Assembly: GCA_028274465.1 (NCBI GenBank)
Contig: CM051456.1
Span: 50,087,011-50,151,010, forward strand
DNA: 64,000 nt
DNA from: Plantago ovata
Lineage: Eukaryota; Streptophyta; Magnoliopsida; Lamiales; Plantaginaceae
Reading direction: 5' to 3'
The notes beneath the pieces are model-generated. The model made no database searches. It saw nothing but the letters and a program-made list of their open reading frames with translations, and was not told the DNA's origin. Positions 56,662 to 64,000 of the stretch are shown here, piece after piece. Each line of letters begins with the position of its first letter. The stretch's first letter is position 1. Position numbers and translations under genes: made by a program.

Positions 56662-57774
56662 TGTGGTAACAGTAACATCAAATTGCGATTCATTTAATGA
56701 AACAATTGGTTATGAAATGGGAACATTAAATTAGGATGTATGGAGTTTATCTTTTGTCTTTGGAGAGTGGCAAGCTCAACATATAATCTCTATGGAAAAC
56801 ATTTTTAATTTTTTTTCCGTTCAATGATTAGTTTATGAGACGGCATGCGAGGAAAAAAACTCTTATCAATCACAAAAGAAGCCAACCAAACGACAAAGAA
56901 ATGAGGGAAAAAACAAGTTTGACTGAGGTTTAAAATGCTTGAATTGCCTCATTTGGACCAACCAAACAATGCAAAATGAGGTAGAAATTAGGTTCAAATG
57001 CACCAAAAACACACCGCAACCAAACAATGAAGTAGAAAAAAAAACAAGAAAATGTACACACAAGGAAGTTGGACCAGAACACACCATAACTTATGAGGGA
57101 TTCCCTCACCGTTGACTGCGTTCGCAACCAAACACGGCATATTACAAAAACTCATCTAGCAATACCTTTAAATCAGTTACTATTCCAACTTTTGTTAAAT
57201 TTAACAAAATACCAAAGCCTAAATGAGACCCAAACACCCCGATAGTTTTTTTTTTTACTGAATTTAGTTTTCTACGCAACGTACAAACGTATATGTATGT
57301 GGGTGAAGTATAGTTTAAACTTTAAACATATCTAATATAGAATAAAGGAGTGCAAATGTAAGAGGCTGGTTGAAGAATGAAACTTTCAATGAAACTTAAT
57401 AAAATTGTAAGTAATTTTTAAAATGCAATAAAGTCTGAAGATTATTAGCTCTTTTAGTATCTGTGCTTAGTTAAACCAAATAGTAAAAAATCATTTAAAG
57501 ATGTTAAAGTTATATAATCACTTTAAATAATTATTTACAAACACTAAGTCGCAACCCTCGGTCACTTTCCATATTTAGAATAACCATGATTTACCGTAAA
57601 ATTTAACTTGTTTGATTGATCTATAATCCCTCATTACCATTACAAAAACCAACAACCTCCTAAATGAAATCTTGTATCAGCTCATTTCTTGATTATTAAT
57701 TTGCTATCATAGTACTACTATGTACTATTACTAATCATAATAACAATAATAATATTTCCATCCCGTAACCACCA
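56662..57774. other. AT-rich intergenic DNA
   Basis: No credible ORF. 56870-57240 has repeated 'accaaac' words (ccaaccaaacgac, gaccaaccaaacaatg, gcaaccaaacacggc), which can occur in decayed DNA transposons, but no paired ends were found. Confidence 0.4.
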
Positions 57775-58409
57775 ATGGCTTCTGAAAACATCCGCCACAT
57801 CCTCCAATCCAGGTGAAAATATCCTCATCTTCCCCCTCTCCAACCACCCCCTCTCAGCGCTGTATTGCAATCGCCGTCGATCTCAGCGAAGAGAGCGCAT
57901 ATGCTGTTAAGTGGGCCGTTGAGAACTACATCCGCCCTGGTGACGCCATCATCCTTCTCCATGTCTACTCCACCTCCATCCTATATGGCGCTGACTGGGG
58001 TTCCTCCTCCACTCCCACCACAACCCCTTCACCTTCGTCCTAGGACAAAATGGAGGAAGAGTTCGAGAATTTCACCACCACGAAGGCGAATCAATTGTCT
58101 CAGCCATTGATAGATGCCAAAGTGCCATTTAAGTTGCACATCGTCAAAGATCAGGACATGGAGGAAAGGCTTTGCTTGGAAATCGAGAGGCTAAACCTGA
58201 GCACGGTGATTATGGGGAATAGAGGAACATGAGCCTTGTCGAGGAGTGCCAATGGGAAACTTGGGAGCGTTAGTGATTACTGCGTGCAACATTGTGTATG
58301 TCATATGGTGGTTGTGAGGTATAATTACCAGGAAAGGAAGCCCAATGTTCGGCAGGAAGTCGGCCAACAGATCCACGACGACAATTTTCACAGTCACCAG
58401 AATAAGTGA
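57775..58409 (+). pseudogene. PHOS32/34-like universal stress protein pseudogene
   Basis: Universal stress (USP) domain proteins bind nucleotides in the cytosol. After MASENIRHILQS the frame shifts (stop at 57814-57816). The body then reads CIAIAVDLSEESAYAVKWAVENYI, PGDAIILLHVYSTSILYGADWGS, a TAG (58041-58043), LSQPLIDAKVPFKLHIVKDQDMEERLCLEIE cut here, VIMGNRG, a TGA (58230-58232), then GKLGSVSDYCVQHCVCHMVVVRY and a stop at 58407-58409. G-x2-G...G-S of the nucleotide loop is recognisable. No intron interrupts the domain; this would suit a processed copy, but no A tail or flanking repeat was seen. It resembles plant PHOS32/PHOS34 proteins. Confidence 0.85.
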
Positions 58410-58569
58410 TAAAAATCTAATGGTAATTATCAACTCTCTTTCTTCCAGAGCTTTATAGTTAATGTGACTACATATTCCTAGCTATGCATGCTGATCACAC
58501 CAGCGATTGCATCAAACCCAGCCTTTAAAAAACCAAATTTTCATGAAATATTTCCCTCTAGATATGAAG

Positions 58570-58804
58570 TACTTGGTCCGTCCCTGGTAAAGCTTCCCAT
58601 TTGATTTTGTTGACTTTTTTAGTCTCAGTTTGACTCTGAATTAATCCTAAACTGAAGTATTATGAAAGTGCAAATCTTATATTTTCATAATATAATTTCC
58701 AAAATTATTTTTTCAATATGAATTAGAATTAATTCGGAGTCAAACATAGATTAAAAAAAGTCAATGAAATAAGATAGGAAGCTTTACGAGGGACGGAGGA
58801 AGTA
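58570..58804. mobile_element. Stowaway-like MITE
   Basis: Ends tacttggtccgtccctggtaaagcttcc and ggaagctttacgagggacggaggaagta form an imperfect terminal inverted repeat built around the GTCCGTCCC/GGGACGGAG core of Stowaway (Tc1/Mariner-derived) elements, with TA at both edges. About 235 bp, AT-rich, non-coding. Confidence 0.75.
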
Positions 58805-58905
58805 TATATATAGGAGCTACAACATTGCTACATTATGACTTGCATGTTTAAAGGAATATTCGTCGTTTTTCCGGTATGTAGAGTTTGACCCTACATTGTG
58901 TCGAA

Positions 58906-59126
58906 TTATGATGTCACCGGATGAAACACATAATATATAACACCCCTGCTTATACCATACGCTTCCCAACAGAATGACTTTGCTTCCTCTCCTGACACTG
59001 CAGTCAGTTGAATATTCTCCATATATAATCTCTTACATGGACTTATGTCACTACACTTAAACACAATGGCTTCCTCTGTTGCAGACGTCCCTTTGATGCC
59101 ACGGAAGGATATGCCGTCAATACTCA
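58906..59126 (-). pseudogene. Polygalacturonase (GH28) late exon relic
   Basis: Polygalacturonases cut pectin in cell walls. The exon encodes VSIDGISFRGIKGTSATEEAI, VFKCSDISPCKRLYMENIQLTAV and a C-terminus with FCWEAYG, matching the post-catalytic repeats of the family. A plausible acceptor (caacag|tg) lies at 59127. The catalytic motifs (NTD, DD, GHG, RIK) are not here. It pairs with 60134-60345 upstream on the same strand. Confidence 0.7.
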
Positions 59127-59499
59127 CTGTTGAAGTCTGAATCGTAGAACCAATGAGTTGCATGCAGATACAATGTATCATCATAGATTTGACACTTATG
59201 ATATATTAGCTCAAAATCAATAGATGCTGCGAATGATGTACAAATGCACTAAATGTTCCACTGTTCTAGTAGTCTTATCTTCACATGAGTTCAATTGACT
59301 TTACAAGACACATGGAGAAAATAGTGTATAGACTCATATCACCACACATGCTAAGCTCACAACATACAAAACTTTATTTTAAGCATTATACTTGGTTGGC
59401 GCAAGGTACTGGGGAGTCGTAGTAATACTGATATACAGTATATATTAAGATAGTATTTGAGACATTTTGCATCCACACATTCTCTAAGGTAATTTTTCG

Positions 59500-59806
59500 T
59501 GCAAAACCTCGCCCTCCCTACATTTTACTACGATTGCACATCCCACCGCTCTCTATTACTACCATATTATTTTGGTTACTTTTCCAAAGTCCGATTGAAC
59601 TCATATTATTTCCAAATCATATTGCAAAAATAATTAACGAAACTATATTATGAAAGTATAAACATTACACTTTTATAATATAACTTGGTTAATTATTTTT
59701 CCGGTGTGATTTGGAAATAATATAACATCAAACCAGATCTTAAAAAAAAGTCATCAAATTAACCCTTAAAATGGGAAACTTACCGCTAGATGGAGGAAGT
59801 ACCACT
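59500..59806. mobile_element. Degenerate Stowaway-like MITE
   Basis: It shares tatgaaagt...ttataatata inner sequence with the MITE at 58570 and ends gatggaggaagta on the right. The left end is heavily changed. It sits between the two polygalacturonase exons. Confidence 0.45.
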
Positions 59807-60133
59807 TACTTTGTTTTTTATAATTTCTTCTATTCCAGTTTAATTAATTTAATTCCATCTTGATTTAGATTTTGTATACTTTCTTTTGAAACGACATTTT
59901 TAATACTGAAACTACGACAAAGAAGAGCCCAATAGTACTAATAGGGCTTCATCTTCCACATGGACAACATCAGTCATACAGAACCTAGTTCATCTCACCA
60001 AAGAGACAACAAGCCAAAGGAACAACATCATGAGGAAAATGAAGAATAAAGATACATCCAGAACACAGTTAAAAGAGACCGGAAAATGAAGAAGGATGTT
60101 AGCTAATTAAGTGGAGAGTAGATATACATATAC

Positions 60134-60345
60134 CTTTGTATGTCATTAGTGAACTCATCCCTTTTAGCACCAAAACCATTGATGTTAACATTCACAATTT
60201 TCGGACAGGTGAAAACATTACCATAGAGCTCATTTATCGGTAGCTGAATTAGAGGAATCAAAGAAATGGTGCTAAAAATAAGAGAACAACCGTAGTTGTA
60301 ATAAGAAAAGTAATTTGGGGAGGACTTAAATTTCTGTTTTACCAC
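60134..60345 (-). pseudogene. Polygalacturonase first exon relic
   Basis: Starts MVKQKF, has a hydrophobic leader-like segment (CSLIFSTISLIPLIQLP) and ends VNVNINGFGAKRDEFTNDIQ, the N-terminal strand typical of GH28 (usually N-V-x-x-F/Y-GAKGDGxTDDT). A splice donor caaag|gtatatg follows. The ~1-kb interval to the late exon contains no recognisable catalytic exon, so the gene is not functional as it stands. Confidence 0.6.
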
Positions 60346-61630
60346 CTTCGAATCAACTTAATCTAGGCTTCCTAGATTATCAAATAAAGGGGTTGATCGG
60401 TGGTGGGAGTTGTTAGTAAAGCTTGGGGATGATTTACTGCGTTGGTTCCATTCCAGGTCTACTATGGAGCATGGATTTAATATGCCACTTTCTATAGTTC
60501 AATCAATGTTCACTGTCTTTTGTCTAATCAATTCTTATCCTTGGACCAAAGATTTGCTGGCCCAGGGTGAGCAATCTCTCTTGTCCCTCCTGAAATTAAA
60601 AAAAAATTACGGAACACAAGTAAAATCAAGAGCTCGTTAAGTGAAAAAATGATTTTACATAAGACTTATTTTTCTCTGGATTGCTGCTAATCACCTAAGA
60701 TGTGTGTCTTTTCATAAACTACACAATATTTCATTAAATAATATCAAGCACAAAAGAATTGAACATAAAAGGTTCGAGCAAGAAAAATAATAACTTATTT
60801 TCATCCCATTAATATTATTCATAAAGATATCATAAAAGAATCAATCAAAATGTCCAATCAAACTCTCTATTACTAATAAAACTTTGATTACCTCTATTGG
60901 GACTTGATTGGATGATGTACTCATTGTTTAAACTCTGAGTATGTGACAATTATATTGACAGAAAAAAGTACAAAAAAAGTAGATTTTTTAAATATTAAAA
61001 GACTAGATGAATTTTTGTCTTATTCAAAAAACAATTACTACTTGATTAGTTGTATGATTAGTATCCGAGTAATTTACTTCGGCAAGTCATATATACTCCA
61101 TTTAAAGGTTTTTTTTTCCTTAATAAGTGTGATGATATGATAACATTTTATATTACTTTCCATCTCTTTGGGTTTCGCAATTAGTTTTTTCATGGCATTT
61201 TTTAATGTTAAGGCTAGGCACTAATACGACACTCTCTCATAAAAAAAAATGTAGGCTTTAGACATGGGAACACATTCTCCATTAGAAAGAGTAGAACTGT
61301 TTACCCTCTAGCATATAAACAAGAAAGATCATATAAAAAAATTTTGAAGAAGAAAAATTTTGGAAGGTTCTCCTTGCATAGAAATTATCTATGGGCATTG
61401 GTTATTTGTTCAATGGCGTTCTCACAGGCCATCCGAAAAATGTATTGCATCATATTCTGATTATATAAATAGGGACTTTTATTTAATACTAGAAATTTTG
61501 ACAGTTAGATTATACTGTGTAGTTTACTTATATCATGTGAATTTCAGGAATGTTTTTTAATATAGTTTTAATCCAACTACAAGTGCCTTTTTAGACAGCT
61601 TATTCAGCATCTTGAAGTTTAGATTAAAGA
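60346..61630. other. AT-rich intergenic DNA
   Basis: Only short frames (for example 60410-60640, 61360-61560) without recognisable domains or codon bias. No repeat ends identified. Confidence 0.4.
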
Positions 61631-61960
61631 TTAGTTGTCCTCAGCAATTGGAATCAGGGTGAGACTGTATTGATGAATTACCCGATAGGAGACACAAAGC
61701 ATTCTATGGTAAAATTTTAGCAGAGTTATCGGTTCTTGGCAAACGTATCTGCCTAAGAGCGATATGATCATCATAGATCGGCCTAATGACTTCATTCTCC
61801 AAGAAATTCTTGTAAGCCAATGTTGAAATCTTGGTCTGCTGCAATTCCTCTGCACTCTTCTGCCCCATCAGCTGCACGGTGGATTCGAGCTTAGTCTGCA
61901 GAGTATCCATTTTGTCAAGGACTTCATTTATGCGGGCTCTTAGCGCTTTTATAGTGGTGA
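61631..61960 (-). pseudogene. Coiled-coil-like ORF fragment, transposon-derived
   Basis: Reads MDTLQTKLESTVQLMGQKSAEELQQ, helical and coiled-coil-prone, then AYKNFLENEVIRPIYDDH. It is not recognised as a host gene. Its composition and its place next to env-like debris suggest it came from an env-like or other retrotransposon ORF. Confidence 0.35.
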
Positions 61961-62029
61961 TCTATATAGCAGATACAATACCTCTCTTAGCATCAAGAAT
62001 ATAGGTTTGTTACAAGTACATGGCGTAAT

Positions 62030-62495
62030 GGCACGTAAGTCCATTCCAATTGTCCATGATCTTTCAGATGATGCTCCAGGAGTTGCTGAAACACAAGCCA
62101 CTCCAGTAGATGTTGTTGAAGTGTTTGCAGAAGCCTTCAGCAATGTTGAAGTGTTTGTAGAAGCCTTCAACAATCAACCCAACGTTGGTACATCTGCTGA
62201 AATAAGACCACAAGGCAGTGAAATGAAATTCCTGCCCCAGTCCCCGATATCTACATTGTAGATAATCCCGATGACTATACTCTGGAACCAGCAAGTGATA
62301 TTGCTGCTGATCTAAGAAACGCGACACTTGCTGATAATGCTGCTAAAAAGATGGTTGTTGAACAAGCAACTCATCAAGTTGCTGAAGTTGCAATTGCTGA
62401 AGAACCAGTTGCTGAGACTGCAATGGTTCAAGTCCCAGAGGTTGTTGAAACACCACAAGAGACACTATTCGACGACGCATCTCGTAATGCTAATT
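62030..62495 (+). pseudogene. Sirevirus env-like ORF fragment, third copy
   Basis: Homologous to 51270-51720: VVEVFAEAFSN, NVGTSAEIRPQGSEMKF, LEPASDIAADLRN, then VAE-rich repeats and TLFDDASRNA. It has a small internal duplication (gttgaagtgtttg(c/t)agaagccttca) and a stop at 62259-62261. No LTR accompanies it. Confidence 0.7.
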
Positions 62496-62861
62496 TATCA
62501 TTGAAAAGATATTTGATTAGGTAACGCTTGTAAGAGAATGGACCGGTAAGATATGGCATTATATCTTTACATAAGCTGAAACGTCGGTGACAAGCATAAG
62601 TACCCTAACCTGAAATCCTCCTTACTTTAACTCTAGTACATCTACACAGAGGGTCAAGATATATTATTCCAAGAATATAGTAATGTGGTGTAATGTCAAT
62701 CGACCATTCGCCAAGAACTTCTGTTACCTAACGATTAATATCCTTGACCATGAGATGAGAGCATACATTCCTTGGAAACAGCCCATTCTGGCATGTAGGC
62801 CATGCCACATCAAGGATGAAACTGAACCTGGTTGTCAATTACCATTGACTCACTGGGCTCA

Positions 62862-62950
62862 AAATGAGCCACTTACATAAAATTCCCTGCTACCAATTAA
62901 AGGTTCTAAATGAGTCACTTGCATAAAATACCCTGCTACCAAAGGTTCTT
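62862..62950. repeat. Tandem duplication, two ~44-bp copies
   Basis: aaatgagccacttacataaaattccctgc... and aaatgagtcacttgcataaaataccctgc..., about 90% alike. Non-coding. Confidence 0.75.
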
Positions 62951-63166
62951 GATATATTAAGGTAGCTAGTAATCTAGATTTTCAATCATGTACTACATAT
63001 ATTCAAGTCGAATTTTGCCATAATCCGAGCTGTCTGCTGCCTCACATTGTCTGCACATATCAACAATCTGCAATTGACAAAATTTTCATAATAGCACTGG
63101 GGTCTTCATTTCTCAGTTTGTACGGATGATACATGTTCAGTAGTGTTAGTTGATCAACATAATGTG

Positions 63167-63329
63167 GCTAAACCGAGCTTTGATCTCCAGCAACTCGAAC
63201 GTCTCTAGGCCTAGGTGTGGATCATCCATGAGATCAAAATGGATCATATCATCTATTCCCAGCTTCATCAAATCCAAGTGGAAATCGTATTGCTGACATT
63301 GGAACATGTACAATTTCTTCAGTGTATCT
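63167..63329 (-). pseudogene. Possible DEAH-type RNA helicase exon fragment
   Basis: An open stretch ends KLGIDDMIHFDLMDDPHLG, like the LGIDDLVHFDFMDPP block between the helicase core and winged helix of DEAH helicases. A stop lies just upstream and no other helicase motif is near. The assignment rests on about 20 residues. Confidence 0.35.
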
Positions 63330-63530
63330 TACACAGCTGATGAGACATATATGAATCAGTTAGCAGCAAAAATCAGCGACTTTGAGGAAAACTTACCATC
63401 TTATCTTTTCTTTTCTTTTCTTTTTTTCATTATTCCCAAACTTTGAACCTTTTTTTGTAGTTTCTTGGTGATTTCAGAGTCTTGGTGCCCAAGTACTCTA
63501 CGATAGTTAACATCTACTTCTGCACCAGGA

Positions 63531-63980
63531 ACTTGCATGCGTAACTCCACATATGTACACTCCCACTCGTGCCAATGCAGGCCTGGCTACTCCGATCTCC
63601 TCAACATTACGGCTTTCCCTTGCTACAATGACTGTATGCAAAACATCATTCAAGCATATCGCTCTATTATTATAGATAACTTGCTCGTGTTATTTATTTA
63701 TTTATTTGTTTATTCTCGATGATTTTACAGGTGCAACCGACTCCGAGTCATATGTCAGAGACTTGGGGTCAGGCAGGCGAGTTCGACTACAAATCCATCT
63801 ATTAGTGAGAGCAATCATGGTAACATTTTGATTTGTCTCTTAATGTTTCACAGCTGAGTGATTGATTATATACTAATTCTGTGAAATGATTATGCAGGTA
63901 CACTAGTGTCACTTGTGAAGTTCAACTGGATGGCAGTCTTGCTGCTATCTACTGCTATAATCTTCTCTTCTACATACTAG
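63531..63980 (+). CDS. 3' exons of a cysteine-rich, EGF-like gene with hydrophobic tail (partial)
   Basis: Likely exon 1 (from 63531, after ctgcaccag|) encodes CMRNSTYVHSHSCQCRPGYSDLLNITAFPCYNDC cut here by an intron starting at 63636 (gact|gtatgc). Exon 2 starts after ttttacag at 63731 and ends at catg|gtaac (about 63819); it encodes SSTTNPSISESNHG. Exon 3 (from 63899, after atgcag) encodes TLVSLVKFNWMAVLLLSTAIIFSSTY and TAG at 63978-63980. The CQC-x2-GY...FPC pattern and C-terminal hydrophobic tail fit plant EGF-like, probably GPI-anchored 'notch-like' cell-surface proteins. The exon 1-2 junction is one base out of phase for the exon 2 frame, so either the splice site is different or the gene is damaged. 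Earlier exons are not identified. Confidence 0.45.
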
Positions 63981-64000
63981 AGAGTTTTATTTTGTGACTT

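Noticed and set aside
57813..58110. Treating the universal stress protein as a functional short gene
   Set aside because: An upstream in-frame ATG is lacking (GTG only), and TAG and TGA cut the domain.
62683..62880. 65-aa ORF
   Set aside because: Short, no domain, overlaps the tandem duplication; not supported as a gene.

Overview
This window is a repeat-rich, gene-poor stretch of a flowering-plant nuclear genome, most likely a eudicot. The evidence is plant-type LTR retrotransposons (Ty3/gypsy of the Athila/Tat type with a tRNA-Asp primer site, and Ty1/copia of the Sirevirus type with an env-like ORF), a plant L1 LINE ending in an RNase H domain, Stowaway-like MITEs, and relics of plant genes (a PHOS32-like universal stress protein, a polygalacturonase). 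No bacterial feature, rRNA, tRNA or CRISPR array was seen. Family names come from recognising motifs by eye; no database was searched.

Layout. 1-1558 is a tandem satellite with alternating ~229 and ~238 bp monomers, ending at a 100-N gap (1559-1658). 1659-9665 is a gypsy element (A, + strand) with an intact gag-protease ORF but no reverse transcriptase or integrase. A truncated relative (9666-11375) and a third LTR (11376-12648) follow in tandem. 12649-21924 is a mosaic of decayed Sirevirus pieces: env-like ORF, LTRs, gag with a duplication, an RNase H fragment, and one gypsy LTR fragment. 21925-50587 is one large minus-strand gypsy element (D) inserted in a Sirevirus env-like ORF. D is broken by four later insertions: a 5'-truncated LINE in its 3' LTR (22279-25675), a solo LTR with GGAGC target duplications (28419-29699), a full-length gag-protease element (E, 34637-43430, CAAAT duplications), and a small gag-like element (F, about 44164-49376). 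50588-55668 resumes the Sirevirus env-like ORF and its LTR. 55935-64000 holds a LINE fragment, a universal stress protein pseudogene, MITEs, polygalacturonase exon relics, further env-like debris and, at the right edge, the 3' exons of a cysteine-rich gene with a hydrophobic tail.

How the parts relate. A, E and F carry LTRs, primer sites, polypurine tracts and gag-like genes but no polymerase, so they would need enzymes in trans. D has the full gag-pro-RT-RNase H-integrase order but is dead (stops, frameshifts, a lost RT aspartate). Three non-coding structures recur across this gypsy group: a GC-rich inverted repeat GGCG-NNN-CGCC upstream of the LTR TATA box and again inside the elements; a cluster of hairpins in the 3' region; and a hairpin just before the polypurine tract. 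E also holds an intact 439-codon ORF behind what looks like its own leader exon and 540-bp intron. A has the same leader and intron but a different payload. That pair is the most interesting candidate for an undescribed arrangement here.
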